64,000 bases of DNA from Solenopsis invicta. Its lineage: Eukaryota > Arthropoda > Insecta > Hymenoptera > Formicidae. Numbering within the stretch: the stretch's first letter is position 1; each line of letters starts with the position of its first letter. Of the stretch, positions 22,394 through 34,264 are shown piece after piece. The position numbers and the translations under genes were made by a program. Location: assembly GCF_016802725.1 (NCBI RefSeq), contig NC_052679.1, forward strand, positions 806,001-870,000, read 5' to 3'. The notes under the pieces were generated by a model. That model was not told the origin of the DNA. It did not search any database and saw nothing but the letters and a program-made list of their open reading frames with translations.

Positions 22394-24285
22394 TTATCAT
22401 CGTGCATTCTCGCTGCGTTATTTAATAGTATCATAGACGCTTTTGATCAACTGTCGCGTCCATATTTATAATCTGCAACCCGCGTTCTGTGTATTATGTA
22501 CGGAATAGTCTTTAATCTCTTCTTCCGCTTTTCAAATCTTTCGAAGTAATTCCGCCAGTAATTTCCCTCCCGCGATCCGCGTAATGAGAGTGTAAATTTG
22601 CGAGCCTTCGCGCGGCACGTTCCCTCTCAGCAGATAAACGTCAGGACGCTTGATGTGCGGCACGTGCTGAAGTAAGAAGACCCACACGTGCAGCCCGCGC
22701 GCAGTGGTTTTGCCCGTATATGTATGTACATACATGAAAATGTATGGCATGCGGTTTGGAATGACGCGCCATTGGAACGTTAAGTGAAGCTATAATGGAC
22801 CCTCGGGCGCGCAGCCTGCAGCTCAATAATTACTCGGCGACAATACATCGGGACTGTAAAGATCGGAAACGTCCCGAGAAGAATATTTCATATTCTTACC
22901 ATACATTTAACGTTAAATAGCCATATTTAAATTTTGTTTTCATACGTTATTAACGTCAATACTTGACTGGTCAATCGAGTGTCTAGCGATGAGAATCGAA
23001 CTAATGTAATGGAAATGCGAACTCTTATACAATCAAGATATCTATGAGTTTTATCTCTCTTGTGAAAGGATTAAGGTAATCTTTATCTTTGTGCGAAACT
23101 ATGTGCATGTCTGTGAACGTTAATGGACTCCCGATAGCACCGTATTCCGCTCGGCAGCGTTTAAATCGCGAGATCCCGCGGAGTGGATACAATGGAGTTG
23201 ACGGAAGCAAAACGTTCGTTTGTCCCTCGTAATCTCAAGTTGTCTTTTTTTACGGCTGACCTTAAGATCACTGAATTTCTTTGACCGCCGACTGAAACGC
23301 GATGTCGCCGTCATGCAAATGCACGAATTAAATGAACGACGCTGCATGCAGTTCAGTTGTTTAATCGCTTCTGGAAATACTTGATTGTACTCGCGAGAGC
23401 AAGTACGTATTTTCTTTTAAAAATGAAGTGTCCTCAAATAAATCGCCCCTTCCCCTCTCTTCCTCTTTCGCAATAACTGCAATTTCATCGTACGAAAGAC
23501 TATGAGCATTGGGACGGATTATTAGTGCAAGAGTGCAAGTGTGAAGAGAACAGTGGAGAACAGCCAGAAACTCGTGAGAATTTTCCAATCTGACCTTATC
23601 ATCATTCCCAGGCGATATGAGAATACGTTTGGGTAGAGAATTTTTTCTAACTCGTTTTTACCCGGAAGCTGGGCGATCTTAATCGGCGATGCGCACTTTA
23701 CACAAACACGTTTCGTAAAGCTGTATATTAACATTTTTTTATTTTTCCTTCAAGATACAAAGGCAAAGTCAACGCTTCATTATTACAAAAAGGAAAGAAG
23801 AAACTTCGACGCTCGGTGCGAAAACTTCCGTATCGATATTGGGTTCTCACGCCACGACAAAGAAAAGTGACAGCGCGGCATGAAGTAAATTGAATTGTTA
23901 ATTATTATCTTACGCGGTAATGCCGGGGTGGGCATGAATATTTATAGGCCAGGTAGTCCGCAATTTCTTAATATATCACCGGACGAATCCTTAAATCTAT
24001 GACGACATCGGCGCGGAAAGTATTATGAATTTATAAATTTTGGATCGATTATCATTATCATTTCGCGAATACAGAAACGTGGCAGGGTTGACATAATTCC
24101 GCGAATGAAATGATACATATTCAAAGATATTTTGTTCTCGATCCAATTCTTGTTTTTACGTGCGTATTAGTATAATTTCTTCCGAAATTCATCGTCAGCG
24201 CTCAAAACTTGTAATTTATTGATCCTGTACATTTTCAGTGATGTGTGACAGTGAATTTTAGAATATAGCCAAAAAAATAGATGCT
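22394..24285. other. Intron 1 stretch without recognised genes
   Basis: Mixed composition. The block around 23.88-24.1 kb has GC- and homeobox-type words (TTAATTATTA, TGAATTTATAAATTTTGGAT) as often seen in insect regulatory DNA, but that is speculation. No exon was recognised. Confidence 0.35.
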
Positions 24286-24501
24286 AGAACCTGTGTTAGA
24301 GATATTAATCTGGTCTGTCGGAAATGATCAAAATATTTGAATTCTGGCGCCTCAGTTGAGTGTATGTAATGAATCTAATAACTGATATAAGATTTTCTTT
24401 CGATAAACTTCTTAGTTTTTTATGTCTGTAAGAATTGGAAACTGTGATTAACTAGTCCTCGTCTTACTAGTAAAATTGATTTATAATTATCAAATTTGCA
24501 G

Positions 24502-24674
24502 GAATAAGATACGCTAAAATAGCATTAAAAACCATACTAGCAACGTTAGTAAGAACTTTTAAATTTGAAGAGAATCAAACCATCGAGATAGAGAAAATAA
24601 AATTAACATCAGATATGATATTACAAACATCAGAACCACTCAAAGTTAAAATTAAAAAACGAAATTTATTATAA
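24502..24674 (+). pseudogene. Isolated terminal exon of a CYP4-like cytochrome P450
   Basis: The acceptor TTTGCAG precedes a phase-1 exon of 56 codons ending in TAA at 24672-24674. It encodes IRYAKIALKTILATLVRTFK and a C-terminus VKIKKRNLL, the L-helix-to-end part of a CYP4-type P450. It matches the terminal exon at 31882-32054 in 39 of 56 residues. The preceding intron sequence also aligns (from about 24286 against about 31655), so this is a segmental duplicate. No heme-binding or other upstream exon was found before it. AATAAA follows at about 24822. With only one exon it cannot encode an enzyme unless distant exons are spliced to it. Confidence 0.8.
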
Positions 24675-26636
24675 TAATGTACAAAAATGATAAACATCAA
24701 AGAAGACACATATAATATTCGAAATATATATTATAATATACATTACATAATATACCTTAGATATTCTTTATTACATGATTAACATATCTTAAGTTTATTG
24801 TAACAACGTAAAGATAAAATAAATAAAGTAACAATATTTTAATATACTGAGGACTTTTCTAATGTAACTATAAGATAAATAATTCGTATTTTTATAAATT
24901 AAACGATACTATCTATCTCTGCAGGATAACATTTTGCTCTGCTTAGGCATACACGTACAGTATGAAAATGTGCAAAAATATTTTTGCATTATTACTAAAA
25001 CGTAGCGTGCAGCCATATTGCAACTATGTTGCTGCAAGTTCTGCGCTGTATGAGTTTTCAAATGTACTACATGTGATAGATTTTAGAAATATTTTTATTG
25101 CTACATATTTTGCAGAATCTTTTCAAAATTGCTGTATATAAAATTTGTACGTTTGTAACCTTGATGAAAACTCCACATCAATTGATAATGTATGTATGCA
25201 AATCAATCGATGTAATCTATGAAAATTGCGATTTTTTTGTTCTCGATATCTTTTGTGATATGCATTTTGTGATATTAAGTTTCAGATTTACATGCAAAAA
25301 TAACGATTGATTATATGACTTGATTATTCCACTGAGACAAAAAAATAATTATAAATAACTTACGTTGTACGATACTTGTTATATAAATGTCAATGTATTA
25401 TGAATGCAAATATAATACTGCACATTAAAGGCATTCGACGATTATCTACAAGTTTTAAAACACTGATGTTATGAATGTTAGTAGATTCTTTTAATCATTA
25501 ATTCACGAGTTAAAATTATCACGCGTATGTTATCCAAAATAAATAATTTTAACATAAGTGTTAAGTTTTCATTACGTATCACAATATTTTAATTGAAATT
25601 ATCTAATAATAAGAAATATTGTTTGATATTTAAAAAAATATATATGTATATACTGTTTTATGTTACTTTTTAAATTTCTACATAGTATAAGGTACTTAGG
25701 CACAATTTTTTTTTATTAAAAAAAATTGAATTTTTTTTTAATTCACTCAACTGATTAAGTATGCAGAATAAGAAAATTGTTCATTATTAGTAATGATCTT
25801 TTATCTTTTTAATGATGCATAGCATTGTAATATTCATTGTATGCAATTATAATTAATGTTTGCACGTACATTTTATGTAGATAAGAGTTTATTTTATAAT
25901 CAGAAGCTTTTTTCATTACTGATTAATTGAGCAATTAAAATCATTTTTATTAATTATCAATCAATTAACCGGAAAATTAATAAAAAACAATTAATGGACA
26001 AAGGGACAAGTTAGTTCTGGTGCTATCAAATTTTTTATTTTAAAAATGTAACCTTAGTACAACTTTTAAAAGTAATATTTAAAATAATAACATTATCAAA
26101 CAACATCAAGCCATATTTAATAAGTTTAAGCAAAATCAGCATTGTAAATTAAGATGTGTACATTTTGCATCGTAATTGCACTAGCCAAATCAGACTTTTA
26201 GTAAAAAACGATGAAAACTACCTATATAATTAAAATTTAAAAACTTTTTATAAATTAAATTCGATTTTTTAAATAATATAAAGGCTACCGTTAACTTTGT
26301 AATAGTATAATAAATTATAATGAGATGATCTACATGCGTAGATACAACAGATGAATAACTATTCTCGTGCTCTTAAATTATCTCAAGAACTGATGATCAT
26401 AGTCATAATCCGTAACGCGTGCACGAATAAATATCTATTTATGAACTCTTTGATTGTGAAATCTGGATCAGTTTCACAACCTGCTATTAATTTAATCCAC
26501 TTATTTTTTAATCGTAATTGAGCAATATTATTTATCGTTAAGTAGAATTGATGAGAAATAATTAATCACGATTGACACTTAAGTGATTAATTAAGTTAAT
26601 CGGTAATTGGGAAACTAGTTCTGAGTGGGGAAGGTG
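24675..26636. other. AT-rich spacer between P450 copies
   Basis: Very AT-rich. The ORFs, for example at 25098-25310, have no recognisable domain. A near-palindrome of A and T runs lies at about 25706-25742. Confidence 0.4.
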
Positions 26637-26646
26637 TTATAAAATC
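26637..26646 (+). promoter_or_regulatory. TATA-like box upstream of P450 exon 1
   Basis: TTATAAAATC lies about 90 bp before the first ATG of the P450 relic. The spacing fits a TATA promoter with a short 5' UTR. Activity is inference. Confidence 0.4.
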
Positions 26647-26727
26647 ATTACCAAGTAAACAATATTCGCATTTCAATAATAACTTTACTATACAGTAAAT
26701 TTAGTGCAGTATTTTGTTATCGAAATA

Positions 26728-26884
26728 ATGTTGTACATTACTGTTATACTGACTTTAATTTGTATTATAATAATCAATTTTCTTTGGAATTATTTGTTTT
26801 CTTCTCGAACAGTGAAACTGCTACCCGGTCCATCACGACTCCCACTTATCGGCACATATGCTTTTCTACAACCAAAACCCAAAG
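26728..26884 (+). pseudogene. CYP4-like P450 relic, exon 1 (membrane anchor)
   Basis: The ATG at 26728 opens 52 codons plus one base, ending at the donor AAAG|GTAATG. The product begins with a hydrophobic anchor of about 24 residues (MLYITVILTLICIIIINFLW), as in microsomal P450s held in the ER membrane. The Pro-rich hinge LLPGPSRLPLIG follows at about 31-42. The exon is open and in phase 1, matching exon 2 at 29615. Microsomal CYP4 enzymes usually oxidise fatty acids, hydrocarbons or xenobiotics. No activity is expected here because central exons are missing. The family is inferred from motifs seen; the subfamily cannot be given. Confidence 0.8.
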
Positions 26885-28157
26885 GTAATGATAGATGCAT
26901 TTTATTTAGACATTTATAATTATGAAATTAGCATTATTATTTAAAATTTTTTCAGATTTTTAGAATAAAATTAATTATTGTTAACATTAAAGGAAAGTCG
27001 CAAAAATATAACTGACATAAGTTTTCTACAGTGATATTTCCTTGCATCTTGAAACATTGTATTCTATTTAATACTGATAAAAATATGATCTGCTAAATAT
27101 TTCAAGAAGTAAAAATTCATATTTATGACTTTTTCTATATAAAATCCGCTAATAACAAGTTCTTCAAATGCGTAAATAATATTTTTACAATCTTATTTTG
27201 CAAATAGCGTAGTTTAAGCAGTAGCGAGTCTATTATTAATATTAGACCATTGTACATATTTGTAGAGCCTTAAAACTACTTTATTTATATTTTATTTATA
27301 TTTTTCTTGTTTTTATTTTTGTTTTAAAGCAGTTTTAAACATATTGTACAATCGAAGAACAATGTAATAAAAAAAAATTTATTTGAATACTTACAATGTA
27401 ATATTTATTTACGGTACATAAATATTTATTCAATAAAACAATGATAATTAAATTACATTAGTAATTTTTTTACTAAACAGATATTTAAATTTAATAAATA
27501 ATTTTATTTCAAATAATTTTATTTAAGTAAATGGTTATTCAAATTTAGTAATTTTTTTCTCTTATTGTCAGTATACTAATATACACAATAATTAACAATT
27601 ATTATAAGGCATTTTTATTTGCGAGTATTTCAAAACTTTTTCAACGTATATTTTAACATTTAATTACACATACTTTCTTATTCTTTTTAAGCTTCAGCGT
27701 AATTATTACATAAATATATGTACATTGAAATGTTTTTTTGTTATTTAACTTTTTATTCGACTTACACATGTCGAGTTATGCAAAAGTTAAACAATAACAA
27801 TTTAATCTATAGTTTATATTACATGTATTATAAATTTTCAATACTTTAAATGGAGAAGACTTAAGTGTTATACATGTACATACATATATTTGCACATATT
27901 CTACAATATTGTTTCTTTATTTTAAATTAATGTACAATTTTACAAAACACTGTTGTTTTTATTTAAAACCAATTTTTTTAATTTATTCTTGTATGAACTA
28001 TATTACCATCCCTGTTCTTCTTCGATTCATGATGCAGTATTGCTCAATATAATTTTCAAATATAATGAATATATCATAACTTTAAGTCTAGACTGTACTG
28101 AAGAAAACAAGTTTGATAAATATGAATAAAAATAACAATTGATGTAACTGACAAGAT

Positions 28158-28445
28158 TTGATAACTTGGTGTTTTTGTCAGCCCGAGTTTTATGTGTTAT
28201 TTATTATATGTTGCCTGATAAGAGACATCCATTTAACTGATTTAACACATGCATATTGTTTACTACAAGAAATATCATCACATGCGTCGGCATTCTCGGT
28301 AATCGAATTGATAAAACGTTTTCACGGAATGCAGGGAGGCACGATTCAAATCCTGACTGATGTGTTACTTTTTCACAATAAAGTTTTTACAGTTTTTCCA
28401 GGAAGAAAGGATCTTACAGATGTTTATAGCATTAATATTACGTAA
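28158..28445 (+). other. Unidentified ORF, 95 codons
   Basis: An open frame in AT-rich sequence whose product contains DLTHAYCLLQEISSHASAF and VIELIKRFHGMQGGTIQIL. Its amino-acid composition looks like real protein rather than random AT-rich translation. I do not recognise it. It lies just outside the mariner relic, inside a P450 intron, and no promoter or splice context was found. It could be a captured gene fragment, a transposable-element remnant or chance. Confidence 0.2.
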
Positions 28446-28533
28446 TCCGGTTTCATGCAATGAACTATGTTTCAAATCCGAGATATTTTCGTTTGTCTGA
28501 ATTTTAAACTCACTTTTGATTAAGAATATTATT

Positions 28534-29405
28534 AGATCGATGCAAAAGTTCTTGCCAATACTTTTGTAATTTTTTTATTACAATAAAAAATTGATACTGT
28601 ATAAATTAATCGAAGTATTTTCCCCCATTTTTCACAACTTTTTCTCATTTTTTTTCGATAGTATGCGAATACTACGTCGTCAAAATCATTTTTTGAAACG
28701 ATCCATTGATCGATCCATCGTACAATAGCATTTGAGAAGAACTCGTCAAATAAGTTATGCTGCATTGATCTAAACAGATGACAATCGGAAGAAGTAATAT
28801 CTAATGAGTAACTGGATGCGAAAGAACTTCCCATTTTAACTCCAATAATGCTTCTTTGATCCTTTGCAACAAATGACCTAGCATTATCAAGCAGTAAAAT
28901 GACATTTTGTACTTCTGGATTCTTCCCATTTCGTTTATATGACAAACAATTGTTAAATGATAAACTCTCAATTAAATAATTTAAGTTCATGATTGGTTCA
29001 AGTCTTTATTAAGCAATACTTGCAATTCGTTCTCTTCTACAGCTGTAGGTGTTCGTAGCGTTCTTTGTCACTTATAAAATTGCAGTTTCTAAATTGTTTA
29101 AATTAATTCACATACATTTTAATAACTTATTTTCACAATACATCTCACAAATAATTCTGTGTGCTTCAGCAACAAATTTTCTTTTGATGAAAACAAAATA
29201 AAAGATAGTGGTAAACATGCTCTTTGTCTGGCTCCATTTTTAATAGTATTAAATGTAATGTTATGTTAATATGTACCTATGGCTTATCATGCACTAATGT
29301 TAATGCAGAAACGCCAACTTACAAAAACAATAAATTTTTCTGCTTATAAAATTATAACGCGTGTGTAAGTATTTATCCACATCGGCAAGAACTTTTGTAA
29401 CGACT
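28534..29405 (-). mobile_element. Internally deleted mariner element
   Basis: The terminal inverted repeats are visible: CGATGCAAAAGTTCTTGCCA at the left and, inverted, CGTTACAAAAGTTCTTGCCG at the right, with TA-containing flanks. The minus strand (28990-28532) encodes the transposase C-terminal half. Its catalytic motif LLLDNAR and the second motif (SSDCHLFRSMQ) are separated by 33 residues instead of the usual 34 of a DD34D mariner. RWIDQWIVSK and a KWGKI segment follow. The N-terminal helix-turn-helix region is missing or disrupted by stops. The length of about 870 bp compares with about 1.3 kb for full elements, so it is dead. Confidence 0.88.
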
Positions 29406-29614
29406 TAATATTTATAAAAATCATTTTACATACTTGTAAAAGATATAATATCAAATTCTTCACAAATATAGAAACGGTATCAGAATAAAAAGATATCTAA
29501 ATTTTTTACAAGCTCTTTAAAAGCGTATTATATCTAAATGTAATTGAATTTTTTTTTTTTTAATAATAAACAGTGAATAATTATATTATTTTTAATGTAT
29601 AAAAAACTTTTCAG

Positions 29615-29721
29615 GCTTGTTGAACTTTATGATTCAGCTTTGCGAAAATTATTCATCTCCTTTCCAAATGTGGATAAGTCAAAAGTTAATCGTGACAATA
29701 TATGATCCATATCAAGTAAAG
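29615..29721 (+). pseudogene. CYP4-like P450 relic, exon 2
   Basis: The acceptor TTTTCAG and donor AAG|GTAAAT bound a 107-bp exon that continues exon 1 in phase 1 and ends in phase 0. It encodes LLNFMIQLCENYSSPFQMWI then SQKLIVTIYDPYQVK. This matches the helix A/beta-1 region of CYP4-type enzymes, where the chain runs from the hinge into the first beta sheet. The next exon should carry on in phase 0, but the following P450 exon found (30656) starts in phase 1, so at least one exon is missing between them. Confidence 0.78.
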
Positions 29722-29794
29722 GTAAATTAATAATAAGTTTAAAAATAAGATTTGTTTAATATTAAGCAATAGAAATAAATAGTACAGTAATAGA

Positions 29795-30540
29795 TCGTTT
29801 GGATTCTGGAGAAGCTTATAATAGACAATTTTGCGCATATCACACTACACATTTAACATGATCTTCTGCCCGTGAGTGTTCTGCACTGAAGTTCTCTGAG
29901 CTGAACTTGCGGCTTCGCATTAACTTCATTTTCATACTATATTACCATAGAAGATCCATTTTTCGTCATATGTAATCAATCGATTTAAAAAGTTTTGTCA
30001 CGATATCGGTTGAGCAAATCGCCTTTAGAGATGCAATCAAGTTTGTTCCTTTTGCTCAATGCATGCGGTACCCATTTATTTAATTTTGACACAAAGCCAA
30101 GTGGATGGAGGCTGTTGATAATGGATCCGTGAGCTACTCCGAAGTCTGCCTCGAGCTCGCGAGTGGTAATACCCGATAAATTTCTTTGATCCTACTTCGC
30201 AAGCGCTCTTTGTCAATTATTGAAAGCCTTCCGGACCTGTACTCGTCCTCCAAGTTAAAATCATCATTTCGAAATTTTTCAAACCAAAATTGGCATGACC
30301 TGACGGTAATTACATCTTGTCCGAAAGCTCTATACAAATTGCGATGAATCTCAGACGCATTTTGTTATCACAAAATGTAAACGCTAAAAAAATGGTAAAA
30401 AATGTCAGCAATACAGATTTTAGAATTGTACTTATTACAATACATTTTTAACTTTCAAACTTATATTTAAAATGTTTGATTGTATTTATTGTTTAAAAAA
30501 TAAAACTATGTGTTGAGTCCGAAAAATTGTACCATGTCAC
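29795..30540 (-). mobile_element. Truncated mariner element, 5' half
   Basis: The minus strand encodes the transposase N-terminal region. It includes the WFEKFRNDDFNLEDEYRSGR helix-turn-helix segment (30337-30134), and further on, with frameshifts, a DEKWIFYGN catalytic motif and a KIMLNV..VYYKLL segment near 29800-29970. The C-terminal half and the far terminal repeat are absent. The 5' end is probably near 30512-30540. It carries multiple frameshifts and stops. It differs from the neighbouring relic at 28534, which keeps the opposite half. Confidence 0.82.
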
Positions 30541-30655
30541 TCTATAATAAAATTTAGCTTACATTATTTGTTATTTCTATTATGCTATTCTAATTATATG
30601 TAATTATAAGCACATTTAAATATATTTGAAAATCATATTAAAAAATATGTTTCAG

Positions 30656-30835
30656 GAGACTACATTATACCAAAAAATGCCAATGTTATTGTGTCATTTA
30701 TAAAGATGCATCGAAATGATGCATATTGGCCGAATCCATTAAAATTTGATCCAGAGAGATTTTGTCCGAAAAACACACAAAATTCTCAATCTTATTGTTA
30801 CTTGCCTTTTAGCGACGGACTAAGGAATTGTATAG
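30656..30835 (+). pseudogene. CYP4-like P450 relic, heme-binding exon
   Basis: The acceptor TTTCAG and donor ATAG|GTAAAT bound 180 bp, phase 1 at both ends. The product contains DYIIPKNANVIVSFIKMHRN, then NPLKFDPERF (the PERF region) and the heme loop FSDGLRNCIG. This keeps the full FxxGxRxCxG pattern with the proximal cysteine. It joins in phase to the terminal exon at 31882 (RNCIG-TKYA). The I helix and the ExxR motif, which should precede it, are not present in the 935 bp between exon 2 and this exon; that gap is mostly mariner. Confidence 0.85.
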
Positions 30836-31881
30836 GTAAATGTGAATAAATTATAAAGCAATTAATAGATGCATGTCGAAATAATATCAGCTTTTGATCA
30901 GAGAGCAACAAGAAATGACAATGTTATGACGTTTAAATGACAGACTAATATCACAGATTGATGATGACATTTTAACACATTAAAAAGACTTAAGGAACAC
31001 TTAGTTAAAATGACGTCATTTGGAGTAAAGATGAAGTCATTTTAATGGCAAATGATATCAAGATGACATCAAATAATATCATTTTGATTGAGATGTGTTT
31101 CTTTAGTTTATTTTTTATATTTTTTTTTTAGTAACGTTTTAATGACGTTTTAATAACGTATATATCATGATAAAACCATTTTAATAAATTATTATTAATA
31201 AATGGTTACATATAATTGAAGAGAAGTAAGTTTACACGTAAACTTAATAAACAATCACAATGTTTGCTTTATGGAATGTATATAATAATTCCAAAACAAT
31301 ACAATACCGAAAGACAACGCAAAATTTTTTACCATTTTTTTGCAATTTTCTGTTATAAAAATAAATAAATCACAATTACGAGAATAGTTATCAGATGTAT
31401 ATTTAAAAGCAATTCTTCATTTAAATTATGCCAAGACAATAATACTTGATATTTTGATACGCATAATATTCGAATTGAGGATCTAATATAATTAAATATT
31501 TATTATGTGTGTCAAAGAATATAATAAATTATTTGTACAACGGAATATGTACTCTTGATATTTCTTCGGAACAACACGATACTCTTCTGCTATATTCTCT
31601 TCACTTCATTTATTGCACAACGCACTTAGCTATTGCGAACATTTGCCGATTCTTGACCGAGATATGTATTAATCTGGTAAATGATCAAAATTTGAAATTT
31701 AGCCTCTCAAGAAAACTAATTGAGTATACGTGATCTAGTGTATTAAGTAATTGACATAAGATTGCCTTTTACAAAGTAACCCGACGAAGCTCTCAATTTT
31801 GTATGTTTAAAAATTCGAAAAGTTGATCAATTAGCCTCAATTTCTCTTGGTAAAATTGATTAATAATTGACAAATTTGCAG
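30836..31881 (+). other. P450 relic penultimate intron (1,046 bp)
   Basis: GT-AG intron, phase 1. At 30915-31160 it carries several TGACGT/ATGACATC words, including the palindrome ATGACGTCAT at about 31010. Its last roughly 220 bp align with sequence before the upstream terminal exon at 24502. Confidence 0.6.
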
Positions 31882-32054
31882 GAACCAAATACGCGAACAT
31901 AGCACTAAAAACCATACTGGCATCGTTAATAAGAACTTTTAAGTTTGAAGTGAATCGAAACGTTGAGATAGAGAAAATGGAATTAATATCAGATACGGCA
32001 TTATCTACGTTAGAACCATTAAGAGTTAAAATTAAAAAACGAAATCTATTATAA
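31882..32054 (+). pseudogene. CYP4-like P450 relic, terminal exon
   Basis: The acceptor TTTGCAG precedes 56 codons and a TAA at 32052-32054. The product starts TKYANIALKTILASLIRTFK and ends VKIKKRNLL. It joins in phase to the heme exon and is open throughout. Together with the heme exon it gives an intact 3' part of a CYP4-type enzyme, so decay may be recent or these exons may be under residual constraint. It is the paralog of the exon at 24502-24674. Confidence 0.8.
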
Positions 32055-34139
32055 TAATGTATAAAAATGTTATATGTAAGAAAACATTTTGTATAACAAT
32101 ATTATCGAAACTTTTTGCTTTTCATTTTATCACAACTTTTATAAAGATATAAAATCCTTTACGGAAAAATATTATTGGACTCGCGAAAAACTATTGGAAA
32201 ACTAATGGAAACTATTGGAAAACCATTGAAAAACCAATTTACTTCTAATATTATTTATCACTAGGTTAAAAGTTTCTTAGCTAATCCAATAAAACTTTTT
32301 CGTAAATGATATTATAATTTAAAAAATATTATGATTAAGATATAAATATGCAACATATATTATTATAATTTATGTATTGCATCAACCTAATAATAATATA
32401 ATTTTTCAAAAATGTAATGTAAATCTATTTAATACCATATTAAGTTTTTCATTTGTTCTTTTTTCTTACTTGTAATTATCAATTGTAAAAATCTTCATAC
32501 ATTAAAATTCAGCAAAATGTGTTTAAAAGAAAAGTTGACGCAAAAAAAGTTATTTTATTTGCCTTTTCTTTCCAGACTCGCGTAATCTCACCATTAAATT
32601 GTCACCGTTTACATAAAAGTTAAAAGTAATGAGCCATCTTTACGCACAATCAGTGACAAGAGAATTCATCTCCGTTTCTCCTTTTCTCTCAACTCATCGC
32701 GTAACGAGGTTTTCCTGCGTATTAATGAGCTGAAGAAAATGGAGTATCAAAAATACGATAAATCTGTATACGCGTGTGCGCGCAGGTGCTATATGTTAAA
32801 GGAATTACTTTGAGGCGGATACATGCTCTTTCCGCCCCTGATAATTCCTTTGATCAGCGTTTGTTACGGGAACCTAATTGTCTTCTCGGTGGGATAATCA
32901 AATTTGGATGGCCCCTTTTATCTCGTCGTTTCTCGTTGTATCTCGATTAATCGATCATAGGACCGTGGGACAAATTACAATGGATTTTTTCGGAAGAAAC
33001 AAATCTCATTCTTTTTTTCTTAACAAAAAAAAGAACGCGAACATTTTTTCAATTCGCTCCGTAACAGTTCGCAGTAGAGAATTTTTTCAGGCTGCATTAA
33101 CAGGTGTCTTGCGTCCATCAAGAAATATTTAGAGAGATTTTTTATTTCTTTACGTCGCTGCGTCATCACGAGACGCATTTCGACGTTTTTCTGCGTTCTC
33201 GGACCTCTGGATTTAGAAAATTCCAAATAAATCGTCCGATGACGCTGGTTTTCGATCTCAAAATAATTTTACTTGCCGCGAAGGTTGAATTCCATCTGGC
33301 CCGTAAGCAAAGACGTACTTCAGTCGCGATAACAATAGCAAAACGAGAGATGTGCGAAAGACACCAGTGCGACGACGACGGTCCGCTTATTTGCCGTGAG
33401 AGGCATTCGTAAACGGAAACAAAGTAGGTCACAAAGGAACTTGAAGAAAATGGTATATAAGATAAAAGATCATGGTGGGAGGAAAGGACACGATAAAACT
33501 ACTTGAAAGACGCGAAAGAGTCGCAACTGACTGTTATTCAGGACGTCTTTCGGCAACCCGGTTTAACGATGCCTTTCCGCGCGGATGTTTTTCCCGCCGT
33601 TACGGGGTATAAAATCTATGACGGATTGCCTCTAATAAGTCGCGACGGTGATGCAACGCGAATAGTGTTGTTAACTTTCCTTTGGTCAACGTCCGGATAT
33701 TAATTAAAATCTTATCTAAGAAACAATTATCTAAGAAAGGAATTAATATTATAAATCAGAACGTTGCGAAACACGTACATACTCAGCAAACAAAAATTAA
33801 TTGAAATGGATAAAAATAAATTCATTTCGAATTCGCGCTTCAGATTTTTCAAATCCATTTGAATCCAAAAATGATATAATATGGATATAAATTCAACTTG
33901 ATCAATAGGTCATTTCGTATTTATTTTAGCTCAACAAAAATTCAAAAAAAAACTCGAAACTTAGGCAAGCTATATAGGACACAGTTACATATCTCATTTC
34001 ATTGACCAATTATTAACGTGAAATAATAATTATTCGCAAAACCGATCTTTTGCTCTTCTTTGCTTTTATAATTGGGCACCGGAAAAAAAAGTCTCTAAAA
34101 CTGGAAAACCGGACATGAGAAATGTCGATCCAGTCTTCT
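32055..34139. other. Intron 1 stretch without recognised genes
   Basis: AT-rich to about 32.6 kb, then a GC-richer block at 32.6-33.7 kb whose ORFs overlap on both strands without domains. Confidence 0.4.
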
Positions 34140-34264
34140 CGGTAAAAAATTTTTCATATATAATTATACAGAGTCATATATAATTATATATTAAATATAT
34201 AGCATATATTATATATTAAAATATACATAATAATATATAATTATATATGAAAAATTTTTTACCG
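34140..34264. mobile_element. Palindromic MITE, 125 bp
   Basis: The terminal inverted repeats are about 29 bp and essentially perfect. They start CGGTAAAAAATTTTTCATAT at the left and are mirrored at the right end ...ATTTTTTACCG. The interior is (TA)-rich and includes ATATTAAAATATACATAAT, which is shared with the copies near 38.9, 42.5 and 60.6 kb. Confidence 0.8.

Larger units (their letters stand above)
26885..29614 (+). other. P450 relic intron 1, enlarged by a mariner insertion
   Basis: GT-AG intron of about 2.7 kb, phase 1. It is AT-rich and contains a mariner relic at 28534-29405 and an unexplained ORF at 28158-28445. Confidence 0.6.
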
